DNA from: Rosa chinensis
Lineage: Eukaryota; Streptophyta; Magnoliopsida; Rosales; Rosaceae
DNA length: 64,000 nt
Direction: 5' to 3'
NCBI RefSeq assembly: GCF_002994745.2
Contig: NC_037089.1
Location: forward strand, 86,886,347 to 86,950,346
The translations under genes were made by a program, and so were the position numbers. Of the stretch, positions 1 through 11,191 are shown one piece after another. Within the stretch, counting starts at the first letter, position 1; every line of letters starts with the position of its first letter. Under the pieces are notes generated by a model. The model was not told the origin of the DNA. It did no database searches and worked only from the letters and a program-made list of their open reading frames with translations.

Positions 1-2131
1 TTCATATGTCATTGCTTCTTTCCATTGAGAATTTTTTATGGCCTCTACAAAACTATTAGGTTCCACATTTCGAGTAATATTGACAATAAAGGAACGGTGA
101 GATGAAGAAAAACTGTGATAGGAAATGTAATTAGAAAGTGGATAACGCGTACCTTTATTAGGAAATGGCCACAAATATGATGAATCTTCTTGGGTAGGCA
201 ACACAACATGAGAACAAACATAATCTTTTAGTTTGACGTTTGGTTTTCTAACGCATTCTGAGTGGCAAAGTGCAGGGACAATATCCTCATTAGATACTAG
301 AGGAGAAGAAGGAGGTGAAGATGGTGATGAAGGTGAAGAGTTATCAAGTAGAGGAGATGAATGATATAGAGATGGTGATGAAGGTGTCTAATTATTGGGA
401 TGAGTCTTATGGTCAGACAAGACATTTGGAGATAAAGAATTGTCAACTTGAGGAATAGTGTCTTCAATGGGAGAAACCCTAGATGCAGACAAGGGTTCTT
501 GAGGGATATCATTTTCAGGAATCACATTAGGAAGCACTGCATCATGAGGCTGCAAAGAAACATTAGGAGAATCTTGCTTATAAGGAAAGATATCCCCATG
601 AAAAACAACATCCCTGCTAGTGAAAACAAAAAAATTGGTAGTTAGATTATAAAGTTTATATGCCTTTTGACCGAAATGATATCCAACAAATATGCATTTA
701 TAAGCACGAGGATCAAATATGTGTTTGGGGTGAACATTAGTGGCATATGCAAGACAACCAAAAACATGAATATGAGAATAATGGGGAACACGTTGAAATA
801 TTTTTTTCAAATGGAGATTTACCGAACAAAAGTGGTGTAGGTAGACTGTTGATAAGATAAATTGCTGTGAGAACACATTCCCCCAAAACTCTAATGGAAG
901 ATTAGCTTGAAAAAGTAAAGCACGGGCAATCGTGATTATATGGTGATGTTTTCGTTCCACAACTCTATTTTGTTGGGGTGTGTAAACGCAAGAGTGCTGA
1001 TGAATGATGCCATTAGCTTGGAAAAATGCACGCATAGATAAAAACTCACTTTCATTATTAGAACGAATGTGTTGTACCTTTTGATTGAATTGTGTCTCAG
1101 TAAAGGCAAGAAAATATTTTAGAAGATTTTGAGTTTCAGATATGGCATGCATAAGATACAACCAGGTAGATCTGCTAAAGTTATCCACTATTGTCAAGAA
1201 ATACCTTGCACCGAAATGAGATGCAATTTTGTGAGAACCCCAAATATCACAATGAATGAGAGCAAATGGTTTTGTTGTAGAAATAGTACTCAAATTGAAT
1301 GAGAGACGTGTTTGCTTAGCTAATGGACATACATCACATACTTTATCTACCGTACAAGAAGCACCAGGAATTGTTTTGGCTAGCAATTGCAAGCGATTTG
1401 GAGAAGGATGACCAAGACGTCGATGCCACAAGGTGGAAGAAATGACTGCATGATTGGCAGAAGAAATATGTGAAGGTTTAGTGGCTAAATTTGGAGTGAG
1501 GTAATAGAGACAGTTACTCCCTACCTAAGCCGATTATCTTCTTCGTAACCAAGTCCTACAAAAGACACATGTCAGGAAAAAAGGTGATGAAACATTTAAG
1601 AGATTTTGTAAGCTTGCTTACTAAAATAAGATTAACCTTAAAACTTGGAGCACAAAGCACATCATTTAGACGAAGATTAGAATTAAAAGAAAAATCTCCA
1701 ATTGAATGAATGGGAGCATATTCACCTTTAGGTAATTTTACAGGATGAAACGAAGGTGTAGGAACAAGATTTGATAAAGAATTAAGAATTGATGTAATAT
1801 GGTTTGTTGCCCCGCTATCTATGATCCAATGATTAAAAAAAAAGAGATGAATGTGGTAAACCTGTACCATTTGCTTAAGATGGAAAAACAACTTTACTCA
1901 TTACCAGTGTCATAATAAGTAGGAATTGTTCAACGGTAAGATTGGGAACAATTGCTTGAAGTTTATGAACGGTAGAATGAACGGTAGCCATGATAAACAA
2001 AAGGAGAAGTTAAAAGCTTCTCAAAGAAATTCTAACACTAGCTGGAAATATTTTGAAATTTATGTCCAAGAGCGTTTTGCTCTGATACCATGTGAAAATG
2101 ATAATTGGTATATTGATGATCATTACAAGAG
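1..2131 (-). mobile_element. Ty1/copia retrotransposon fragment, cut by the window edge
   Basis: On the minus strand, reading down from 2131, the order is a 38-base LTR remnant (2093-2131), a primer-binding site complementary to initiator tRNA-Met (2081-2092, read as TGGTATCAGAGC), a retropepsin-like segment with WIIDSGAT (1556-1891), a GAG-pre-integrase plus integrase open frame (388-1431, starting MWHRRLGHPS) and the first RT residues (WKEAMTYE) at bases 1-60. This is the copia order protease, integrase, reverse transcriptase. The gag region is largely missing and frames are broken between 1431 and 1556 and below 388, so the copy is dead. The LTR remnant matches the start of the solo LTR at 2663, so the two belong to one family. 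The rest of RT and RNase H lies outside the window. Confidence 0.85.
388..1431 (-). pseudogene. copia GAG-pre-integrase and integrase frame
   Basis: A 347-residue open frame inside the copia fragment. It opens with the GAG-pre-integrase motif HRRLGHPS and a Cys-rich CDVCPLAKQ segment, the zinc-binding part of integrase. The catalytic core follows with IHCDIWG, FLTIVDNFSR and the SNNESEF region, where the usual second Asp of the D,D(35)E triad appears to be Asn. Lysine- and proline-rich sequence of the integrase C-terminus ends the frame. A changed catalytic residue and stops on either side indicate an inactive relic. Family assignment is firm, activity very unlikely. Confidence 0.8.
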
Positions 2132-2427
2132 CATTTTCAGCATTGATGTCTATGGAGTGGTCAGAATATGTAGGTTATTGCTAGCTAGTTGATTAATTTG
2201 TATAGAGATAAAGGCTTTGATTTCAGCATTGATGTAATTTGTATGGAGTTGTAAGCATTGAAGTAATTGGATATATCTACTGCCTTTGATTTCACATGTG
2301 TATGCTTCATTGTGTGGCAATGTATTCTCAGGTGTGGAACATGGCAAACGGGAAGAAGAAAATGTCAAAGGGGAAGGCGAAACAATTCTGGGTATGCTTT
2401 TAACTATCACCTGAAGCGTGTTGTTTT

Positions 2428-2564
2428 GCTTTGCAAAGTATTGTTGCTCAATTGATAATATATAGATGAGAATTACATCATCTATTGAATTCGAGTTGAT
2501 TTGCTTTGGAAAGTATTGCTGCTCAATTGATAATATATAGATGAGCATTACATCTCTTGAATTG
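2428..2564. repeat. 75-base tandem repeat in the zinc-finger intron
   Basis: Two copies of a 75-base unit lie in the intron of the zinc-finger gene; the shared core is GCTCAATTGATAATATATAG, and copies start at 2428 and 2503. They differ at a few positions, so the duplication is not brand new. Confidence 0.75.
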
Positions 2565-2662
2565 TTTCCTCAGTGCAGTGATTGCAATGTGTTTTTCAAG
2601 CGTGAGAAGCAGTTACTACAACACATCGCCTCTCACAAGGACAAGGATGATGACGAGGCCAG

Positions 2663-2859
2663 TGTGAAAATGATAATTAGTATATTGATGATCATTACAA
2701 TTTAGAATATTACAAGATATATAGGAAAGAACGTAGTGGCATGGAATAATCTAGATCCTAAGTATTATCACAAAAATAAATTACAACGATTGACAAAATG
2801 TGAAGGGAAACAATTAGCATTTACACCTAAATCTTCCATATCATGAGAGATTCTCAACA
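2663..2859. mobile_element. solo copia LTR with GCCAG target duplication
   Basis: The 197-base sequence starts TGTGAAAATG and ends TTCTCAACA, the TG...CA ends of an LTR. It is flanked by the 5-base direct repeat GCCAG at 2658-2662 and 2860-2864. Its first 38 bases match the LTR stump at 2093-2131. The flanks are zinc-finger coding sequence, so the insertion interrupted that gene and then lost its interior by LTR-LTR recombination. Confidence 0.85.
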
Positions 2860-3059
2860 GCCAGGAGAAAGAAGTTTGAGTCTACCAGGCAAACCTACAA
2901 CCAAGCAAAAAAAAAATCCGCAACATCTTCCCAAAGCCAAGAAGCAGCACAAAGTTGAGAAAACACATGAGTGTGATTGTTGCAGTAAGAAGTTCAAGAC
3001 CTCTGCAAACCTCAAGCAACACAAAAGTATTCACAAGGACAAGTTAGCTTACTGCTAGT

Positions 3060-4267
3060 AAAGTGATTGTGTTTGATATCACTACTTGTAAACTGTATTC
3101 TTTCTCTTCAATAGTGGATTTGATTATCGTATAAGCTGTGTTACAAGCCTCGTTGTGAAGTTTCCTCAGTGGTGAGGTTTACACTGCTTTAGCAAATCCT
3201 TGTGTTGTGTGTTCTTGAATCTATTCTTTACAAATTGTTCCATCTTTCATTGTGAGGTTTATGGAAAATAGATCGACTAAAAAGAATAATCGTTTTTTTT
3301 TTTTGACACTTTTGTTGATTCATATTTTATTAAATTAATTTGATAATTGTAGGCACTTCAAAATTTAGTGAAGCCTTTCAACACCAAAAGATGACCTCCA
3401 TTTATAGTAGTAGAGAAGAGAACGAGGTTCTGTTAGCCAAAATTAAAATTTTTGACAAATTTAACCGTAAAAGATTAAAAAAACTTTAAGAATAAATTAT
3501 ATCATAAGGGTAAATATGACAATAACCCGAGTCTTTGGACTAAATAATTAAGGATGAATAACATTTCACCAAATTAACTAAAACGAACAAATATTAGTGA
3601 TAGTGATTGGTTAAATCACGTGTCATGCCATATTTCCTTTTGGTTAATGGGTGAGGTTGGATATAGTAGTGAGACGAGACAGATGAATTGTACGAACATT
3701 CTTTTTATATTGGGAGTGAGATATATAACAAGCCACCTCGGTAATCATCCACCAATCAATATTTCGACTGAGGTCCACAAGAGTATTCTAGCAAAGCCAG
3801 ACTAATCTCCCACAGCAAGCGCTATTATATGAACATTTTTTTTTTTTTAGGATGTATTGTTCAACCTAAAAAATAGGAGAAATGAATCGTTTTCTTAATT
3901 TTTGTTTTTGTTTTATAATCTAGTTATATTTCTTTGCAAAAAAAAAAAATCTGGTTATATTTAATAGGAAGTTCTTCTATGCATCTACTGTGCAAGTGAC
4001 CCAACACTTAAAAATAATTTCAACCATTGATATTTATTGCAATCTAACTATCCATTCATGTTAGTGCAAGTGAGGCTATGTTTGTACATAACTATAGATA
4101 TTATATGAGTAACACTATGTTTTTATGATACTGCGTGTTCTTACCCTCTTTTTTATTCACACAATTTATATATTTTGGTGGACTCATTGTTCGTTTTTTT
4201 AGTCAAATCCCATTATGCGTAACTTTTTTTGGTTGTTGAAAAGATCCATTTAAATTTAGATACTTTG
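3060..4267. other. AT-rich intergenic, no gene seen
   Basis: This stretch follows the first zinc-finger gene. It holds poly-T runs (3293-3305, 3838-3848) and no coding frame with recognisable content. The first part is probably 3' flank of the zinc-finger gene. Confidence 0.5.
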
Positions 4268-4282
4268 TGGGCAAATTTGAGA

Positions 4283-4283
<1 letters not shown>

Positions 4284-4313
<30 letters not shown>

Positions 4314-5343
4314 TTTTTGAATTGAAATTGATATCATTAGAATCAATAGCCGGCATTCAGCCAATGGCTAGAGTCTAGCTGCACTTACAAAAAGATAGCC
4401 GGCAAGAAAATCCGGAAACCCTAATCTAAGCTAAGCAAACTTATTACAAGTCAAAGATAAGCTCGCTATAATGAGCGAACTTATAAACAAAGAAACTCCA
4501 TGTCTTCTAGGGCAAAATTATATTCTAGCCTCCCATTAGCCAATCACGCAATTGTGGTACTAATAGAAACCCACTTCCTAGCCAACAAATAGGAGCAAAC
4601 TCCTTGTCCATAAGCCACTTGAAATCCAATCTTATTCCAGATAATTACCAACTCCAGCAGAAGTTATGATCCGAAACGATTGGTCATGGATCATACACTG
4701 ACCCACTTGCCCAAGAATGTCCATCTCATAGGCCAGGCCCACCCTCATCACTAAGTGACAAGTGAGGGTGGCAAGGCACCCTCCTTACAAGCCCACGAAT
4801 TAAGGCCCACCAACCCGGATTTGAGCCAAGGCCCAAAGACCCCAGCCCAAACCCGAGAAAACTGGGCAGAAGCCCTAGGCCGCTCCATTGTTGCCGCCGT
4901 CGCAAATCTGTCCGGCGGCTGGCCTTGCCAGCATCTGGGAATCAATCACCGAAAACCTGCAAGTAATCTGCTGCCGATCGATATCAGAACTGCTTGGTCT
5001 CCAACTGCAAAATCCAGTCGACAACCACCTACCCAAAAGCTGCGACAACCGACCGGAATCAAGGATCGAATTGCCTCAATTCCCGTCGCCAAAAAAAGTG
5101 ATCCCCGACCTCGAGAAGGCCAGCCAACCAACCGCCGCCGCCGTTGATCAACCACCATGCTGGTTAGCTCCGACCAAAACCAGTTAACCACTGATCCCGA
5201 GATCGGAAGCAAGCCACCAGACCCGTCAAACCGTCTCCTACCTGTGAAACCCGTCAAGCCTGTCACCGACGCTGCACGCAGATGGCCGCCGACCCCGCCA
5301 CCTAGACTCGAAACCTTACGAGGTTCGCTTTTTACTTTGTAGC
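4284..5343 (-). mobile_element. LINE-like retroposon with 16-base target duplication
   Basis: An insertion of about 1.06 kb is bracketed by the exact 16-base direct repeat TGGGCAAATTTGAGAT at 4268-4283 and 5344-5359. On the minus strand it ends in an A-rich tail (seen on plus as TA repeats then a T run, 4284-4318), and the sequence just before the tail resembles plant L1-type 3' ends. The long target duplication plus terminal poly(A) is the signature of target-primed reverse transcription. The 5' half (4740-5340) is unusually GC-rich. A 134-residue minus frame at 4946-5350 has no recognisable reverse transcriptase or endonuclease motif, so this is a non-autonomous or internally deleted copy. 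Confidence 0.75.
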
Positions 5344-5491
5344 TGGGCAAATTTGAGATTGTTTAACTTAAGCCATAAACAATTTTAGCTTTTAATATAT
5401 TCTGAACATTTTATGTGCATGCGTAATATAGGGGACGACATTCTTTAATTTGTGATATTTTTTGTTGTTGTTGTGTTTTTACTTTTTAGAG

Positions 5492-5850
5492 ATGGGAAAC
5501 AAGAAGACTTTTGGGAAGAAGAATTGGGTATGTGAGTACAGTAGGTATTTAGGGAATAATTTTTTATTTTATTTTTGTTTATTAGTCCCACCTAAAAAAA
5601 AATTATCTTTTTCAAATCACTATTAGCTAAATTCTTTTGATGGTTTAACTGTTTTAGTGTGAACTCTGCCAAGAACAGTTTAGTGATGAATCTGCATACG
5701 AGGATCACGTGAACAACTTCAAGAAGCATCCCCTAAGTCCGAGGTCCAAGAGAAGACTTACCCATGCACTGGTGGTTGTAAGGAGTTCGCCACAGAAAAT
5801 GGACTCCTGGCTCGATCATCTCAAGAGTCAAGTCCACAAAAAGAAGTAGA
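5492..5850 (+). pseudogene. second C2H2 zinc-finger paralog, frame-disrupted
   Basis: Exon 1 (5492-5527) encodes MGNKKTFGKKNW and ends at GT. After an intron of 130 bases the second exon begins at 5658 with CELCQEQFSD and a finger of form C-x2-C...H-x6-H. Its exon structure and basic start match the gene at 2341, so the two are paralogs. The second finger's cysteines (CTGGCKEF) lie in one frame and its histidines (HLKSQVH) in another, with the apparent original frame switching twice. The uninterrupted frame runs to TAG at 5848-5850 but scrambles the finger. I call it a pseudogene; a shorter one-finger protein remains possible. Confidence 0.55.
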
Positions 5851-5859
5851 CAGCAAGAT

Positions 5860-6231
5860 TTAATCTCACAAATAGAGAGCTAATGTGATTTCCATATGAA
5901 GTGACTGTTTTTCTTATCGTTTTCCTTATGCTTTGTTATGTCACATGTTGGCAAAACTTCCACGTCGAAAAGTCGGATCATCAAAAGCTTAAGAAAGTTG
6001 AATGAGCTTGGAGACAGCTAAAGAAGGAAACCATATATACTACGATATAAGCTACTATCGGTTTGCAAAAAGTAGAGCATCTGAAAAGAACAAGAGAGGT
6101 GAACAGCTAGATTAACCATTAATTTATGAAACTTCTCTTAAGAAATAGTAACTTTGAGTCTTTGATAGGTTATGCAAATCGAGTTTTAATTAGTTGCATA
6201 GTTTATGTGAATTGCATTGTCAAGCAATTCT
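5860..6231. other. 3' flank of the zinc-finger paralog, nothing else seen
   Basis: AT-rich sequence without a supported gene or repeat. Confidence 0.4.
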
Positions 6232-6290
6232 TTTTTTGAAAAGGAACGTAAATTTTATTCAATTAGAACAAGTCAATCAGAGAGAGTATT
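6232..6290 (-). mobile_element. possible LINE 3' tail relic
   Basis: Read on the minus strand, a sequence ending TTTACGTTCCTTTTC runs into seven A, which resembles the 3' terminus of plant LINEs. I could not find a target duplication or coding sequence. Confidence 0.3.
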
Positions 6291-6429
6291 CAGTGCACCG
6301 ACTTGCACTTGCATAAGCAGGAATGAACAGTTGGATAACATAAAGTATATTTTATTGTTATTTAAAAAAAATTGTCTATAAATATCAACGATTGAAATCT
6401 GCTGAATTTGCTATTTCATTTACACCGCC

Positions 6430-7636
6430 GGTGTATAAAAGACGATCCTTAATTTATATCACTTTTGTTCAATTTATCTGTAAAAATTTTGAGTACATTG
6501 AAGTAGAATCAAATCCTTAATATATGTTTTGATTTAAAAGTACTTAAATAGTACACATATTTCGAAGACTTTCGAGATATTTGGAGCTACCTCAATGTCA
6601 AGCATAAAAGCAAGCATAAAAATATTTAGAGTCCGAATAGAAACTCTTTACAAAATGAATAAGAAAATCATGAACATTTGTTATTATTGACATAATATCA
6701 GCTATTGTTTTATTTTCGCGAAGTCATGTCATCTATGAAATATTATCGAGAGAAATGTCAGTATGCAAACAACTAGTTTCAAGTACAGAACATAGTATCT
6801 AAAGAAAGCAGGAAAGTATCTAATTCACGTCTATAGTATAAATAAAATCAGTGTTGTTCTTAAACCGATCAACAGCAGACAATCAAGTAATGAAAATCCA
6901 CTGGTCTCAATTCTGAAATGAAAAAGATGACTACATTCAAGTCCTTCTAGTGCGCACAAATTTATCATCATAGCCCATCACTGGCATTATTTAGTATAAG
7001 CACGAAGAATGCTCATTGCACAAGTATGAATTAAACTCTCAAGGCAATGGAAATGCACAATAGAATTATAGAAACATGTATCCCAATTAAAAAAAAAAAT
7101 TGTATGCATCAGCTGCAACTGCAAAAGCAGATCCTTTGAAATATAACACATCAGTCCTTCAACAGTCCAACTGCTTCTCCCAGAACCTTCTGCCTGCTGC
7201 TCAACTTCGATGATGATGACGATGGCAACGAATATCGCTTCCACTACCAATCAACAGTTACTCTCACATACTGCTTCAATTCCACTCCGTAAAGTTTTCC
7301 AGATAGTTTTCTTCATTGCCTTTGGCAACCCCTCAGGACGGGAATCACTTGGAATGAGCTAAAATTTTCAAAACAAACTTCTCCATACTACCTCTTTTAT
7401 TTTCACTTTCCCTTCCGCAAGACTCCTCTCAGTTCTGTTCTTTTTTCTATTTTTTCACATTTTCCTTTTTTTTTTTCTTTTTTCTTTTTCCTTCATGCAA
7501 TTTCCTCATGGTAACAAAAATCCTCAGGAAACTAAGCATGCATTAAATAGCTTCTGCCCATTTTTTAAACAGCCAAACCTTCTAGATTCCAGTCCAGAAC
7601 CAACAGCACACCAATATGCAGCAATGTGGTTTCCCA
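6430..7636. other. region downstream of SKIP14 A
   Basis: This holds the presumed 3' UTR of SKIP14 copy A next to its stop (7637), a pyrimidine-rich stretch at 7440-7495, and AT-rich sequence. No convincing coding exon was recognised. Confidence 0.4.
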
Positions 7637-9792
7637 TTAGCCAAAAAGGCAAAACTGATACCTGCTCTCCTGACAAAATATGGCACATTTGGTAGCACCA
7701 TTTTCTCCATGCCTCTCTTGACAGTTGAGTAGGTTCTCCAAACATTCCAAACAAAGCAACTGTAGGCAAAACGTCTCCACATAATCGCAGTCTCCAAGGC
7801 AACACCCACAGCTAATACAGCGAGTTATGCAGAGTATGCAAGCCCTGCACATCTGAGCCTTCTGATATTTCCCTTGGCAACTCTCTGCTGGGCAATCATA
7901 AACTAAACTTAGTCTCTGGCACCTGGGGCATGCTTCAATGTCAATGGCGCAATCATCATCACAAGAGAGGTACGATAGCCCACCATGAAAATACCGTGGT
8001 TTTGGGGCTTTAACCTGGGTATGGTTATCTGCACCCAGCAAGAATTTTAACTCTTCGAACTGCTTGTCTGTTATACCAGAGAGACCTCCAATTCTTAACT
8101 GCTTTATTCCAGGTTTGCCTGCAGACTTCAAGGTCCTTAGGTTTAACAAGATGCTCTCAACACTTATTTTTATACATCCTGGAATACTTAACTGCATAGG
8201 GAAAGAAGTGTACAATGACTAAAGTTAGTTAACCACATAAATAAGGTACAATGAATGCCTACAAATTTCAATATGAAAAAGAGGTAAGGATAAGTGCACT
8301 ATCAAGTTTAAAAGATAAAACCAACTTATCAATAAACAAAAGCTATGATGAAAAAGTAAGACATATGCAGCATCTCTTGATGCTGCATGAATTACCAAAA
8401 TCACTGGTATTTCTAGAAAGGGGGTAAAAGAATTCCATTGGATACCTATTTAGTCCATTTTTTTTTTACTAGAAAGAAAGAAGAGTTTGTTTCAAAAAGT
8501 GTGTAAGATACAATAACTAACAATTTTATAGTTCCTCTCTTTGATAACAAATGGTGCATGAGCAGCATGAGATATTGTTTATTGATGGGAAGCAGACTCA
8601 CAAGATATGTTAATTGTCATCAAGAGGAAAACAGAAGTATGAAGATACGAGCACGTAGAAGTTATAATATAGAATAACTAATATACAAACTTCATCCTTT
8701 ATGGAGCAAGAAACGATTATAAAAGAACATTATACAAACTCTACTTTATGATTTCGTATTCAATATGCCAATAAAATGGAGCAATTATACAATACCATAA
8801 TCAGAAAAAGAAACAGAAAGCTGATTAATTCTCAAACATAGAGGATCAAAATTTCAAATACTTACTTTTGTCAGCCTTGGATTGCTGTCAAACACGCGAT
8901 GCAGCCCAACATCGGTAATCCATGCACAATGCACTAGACTTAAGGTTTGAAGATTACCCTGAGCCCTGCTAGTTAAATTTACAAGAGCATCATCAGTGAT
9001 CCTCTCATTCAATGGCCAATCAATGTTAATGCTCCTCCATAAAAGAGGATCACTTTTGACTGCATGATTCAAAGACCTGCAAACCCGTTGAACTGAAAGA
9101 AGATCCTGAACGCCGAGATAACCCAATGCATAAAACATAGCATCATGTGGAGCACCGCCTTCACTATCAAAATTCTTTATGCTACATTCTGGCCTTTCCA
9201 TAGTTCCAACCGGCAGTTCCTTAGCTCCATAACCAACATCCAAGTTCACCACATGGCCAAAACCCAGAAACTCCTCCACATTGTCGTCCAATACAAAACC
9301 TCCATCATTGATCCCAAACCCATCAAAGCTATCATATGGAATCGATATTCCATCAAACTTCACCTCACCCAGTTCCGGTTGAAATATCACAGCGCTATTC
9401 CAAACCCAATTCAGACCAGCAAACAACCCACCATCCACCACCTTCTTCTTCTGTTCATCCACCCCAAACCCATAAGACTCACACCCCTTCTCAAAATCCT
9501 CAAGCCAACCACTAATCGCCGTAAAAGTAGACCTCATATCCATCCCAAAAGGATCAACAGGCAACCTATCAAGAATATCATCAACGGAAGGCTCACAATA
9601 GCCACCCAATTCACCCTTGTAATGGGTATTCTTCTTCAACTCCGCATTTGAACTCGATGCATCACCATCCAAACTCTTCTCTTTACATTGATCCCTCACA
9701 TACCCATTAGAACACCTAACAGAAGAACACAAACTATGCTCTGGGGAAGGATACTTAGGCAGAACTGAGCCACGAGACAGATTCAAAGCCAT
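7637..9792 (-). CDS. SKIP14: F-box protein SKIP14, copy A (complete)
   Basis: Two exons, 8866-9792 and 7637-8191 (minus), join in phase 0 at GTAAGT and CTATGCAG and give 493 residues; Arabidopsis SKIP14 is about 450. The F-box lies around residues 214-260 (LGYLGVQDLLSVQRVCRSLN), followed by leucine-rich-repeat-like segments (WITDVGLHRVF, LSIPGCIKIS) and a Cys-rich C-terminal region with paired CxxC motifs (CPRCQRL, CRACILC). F-box proteins tether substrates to SCF ubiquitin ligases through SKP1; SKIP14 was named as a SKP1 interactor. A G-ATG start follows a plausible acceptor at 9794-9795, and a donor at 10164-10165 suggests a 5'-UTR intron holding the 63-base repeats. Copy B at 53588-55639 differs at residues 87, 116 and 266 in exon 1 and is truncated, so copy A is probably the working gene. 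Confidence 0.9.
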
Positions 9793-9851
9793 CCTATAGC
9801 ACCTAACAGACAGCTAAAAATCAAAAAAGCCCAGAACAGAAACAACAAATC

Positions 9852-10096
9852 CCCTCAAATTTCCTAACTCATAATAATCCCAACTTGGGGTGAAACTGAA
9901 TTAATGCCCTCAATTTTCCCAAGTACCAATTGCATAAAAATCCAAACTTGGGGTGAAATTGAATCAATGCCCTCAAATTTTCCAAGCACCAATTGCATAA
10001 AAATCCCAAATTGGGGTGAAATTGAATCAATGCCCTCAAATTTTTCCAAGTAGAAAAAGCATAAAAATCCAAACTTGGGGTGGAATTGAATCAATG
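9852..10096. repeat. 63-base minisatellite in the SKIP14 A leader, 4 units
   Basis: Four head-to-tail units of about 56-64 bases, each containing ACTTGGGGTGAAATTGAAT or a close variant, lie between the SKIP14 start codon and the presumed upstream UTR exon. Copy B has five units. They are probably in a 5'-UTR intron. Confidence 0.85.
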
Positions 10097-10299
10097 CAAC
10101 AGTGTCCAATTCAGAGAAGCAATTCTAATATAAAAAGGGTTTGAGAGAGGGAGCCTGGAATTTACCGAGTTTTGCGAGGCAAAGCAAATCAACCAACCAG
10201 CGCAAATGGGAATTTTAGAAGGTGAAGAAAAGAGCTGGGTTCTAAAATTAGGGGCAGGGGCGCAGAGAGAGTGAAGGTTGGGAAAGAGACGCGTGGAGA

Positions 10300-11050
10300 C
10301 AAAGTCTTCTCCTCTCAACCCAACCAAGACTCGACCTTTTGGCCTTTTAACTTGCAAGAGAAGGACCTTGCCACAACAAAAAGATCAATTTTTATTTCCC
10401 CAAATTGAAACCTTTTGGGATTTGACTAACTACTCGGTACTTTACCTCTTGAGGAAATAGGAAATATATATATGTGTGTGTGAACCTTTAAGTTTTTTTG
10501 ATTTCCTCACCAGACATGGAGTTACTTTCTCTGACACAGAGGACTAGGAGTTACTTAACTGCCTTTTTCAAGAAAAATGCAACTTTTTTCCCTTGATGGT
10601 TTTTTTGGCAAAACAACCAGAAAAACAAAAATTCTCGAGTTGTTCGATTTTGAAAAATGTGCATATGCCGAGAGCATGAAAGTGATAATGAGTTTATTTG
10701 GGATTGCTTTTAGATTGAGTGATTGACATGAGAGTTTTCAGATTATGAAAAATCAAAAGCTGTTTTGATAGCATTTGACAGAAAGTGCATTGTTAACTCA
10801 AACATGTTTTTGGTGGATTTTTAAGAAGCTATCACATATTTCTTAAAAAAAAATATATATAAATATAAAAAAACTCTGAGTGTTCTTATATAATAAACAC
10901 TTGTAAAACTAAAATTATTCAAAAATCATGTAACACAAGCTCTTCAACCTGCATAACAAATATTTTCTACATAAACAAGTCCATCAATGAATTTCTTGTC
11001 GGCAAAAGCCTCGTCCAAAATAATTTTTTTAAATTATTAATGATGTACAG
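10300..11050. other. SKIP14 A upstream region
   Basis: AT-rich promoter-side sequence shared with copy B (56230-56990), with a TA/TG microsatellite at 10465-10481. No gene is seen. Confidence 0.5.
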
Positions 11051-11058
11051 TTCATTAG

Positions 11059-11191
11059 CCTAGTTAGTAAAAAACGGAACGTGTACAATTCGGCAAAGAA
11101 ACGTACGTGTATTATTCGCTTTACCTAGTCTAACGATACGGTCAAATATTCGGTCAAATAAGATGTGGTATTTTCCACTAAACTAACTAGG
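11059..11191. mobile_element. 133-base MITE with 8-base target duplication
   Basis: The insert has terminal inverted repeats CCTAGTTAGT / ACTAACTAGG-type and is flanked by TTCATTAG at 11051-11058 and 11192-11199. The paralogous site in copy B (near 57000) carries a single TTCATTAG and no insert, which is a direct empty-site comparison. An 8-base duplication suits the hAT superfamily, though the TIR is not a classical hAT end. Confidence 0.85.

Larger units (their letters stand above)
2341..3058 (+). pseudogene. C2H2 zinc-finger gene split by a solo LTR
   Basis: Exon 1 (2341-2391) encodes a Lys-rich start, MANGKKKMSKGKAKQFW, and ends at a GT donor. Exon 2 opens after an AG at 2573 with a clean C2H2 finger, C-x2-C-x12-H-x3-H (from 2574), then an acidic KDKDDDEA stretch. 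There a 197-base solo LTR is inserted (2663-2859). Beyond it lies a basic linker and a second finger (C-x2-C-x12-H-x3-H, about 2974-3036) ending at TAG 3056-3058. A run of ten A at 2907-2916 puts the second finger one base out of frame with the first, so two lesions break the gene. The paralog at 5492 has the same exon layout. Target and function are unknown; two fingers separated by a basic linker could bind nucleic acid. Confidence 0.6.

Noticed and set aside
297..645. Small frames on both strands near the copia integrase
   Set aside because: Shadows of the copia element, low-complexity His/Leu or short basic peptides.
4755..5147. 130-residue plus frame
   Set aside because: Lies in the GC-rich body of the minus-strand retroposon, no domain, antisense to the element.
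7495..7809. Small frames around the SKIP14 A 3' end
   Set aside because: Overlap or oppose the true last exon; no independent support.
9145..9651. 168-residue plus-strand frame opposite SKIP14 exon 1, repeated at 54992-55498
   Set aside because: Mirror of the coding strand; conserved only because the block is duplicated, low-complexity Pro/Ile/His composition.
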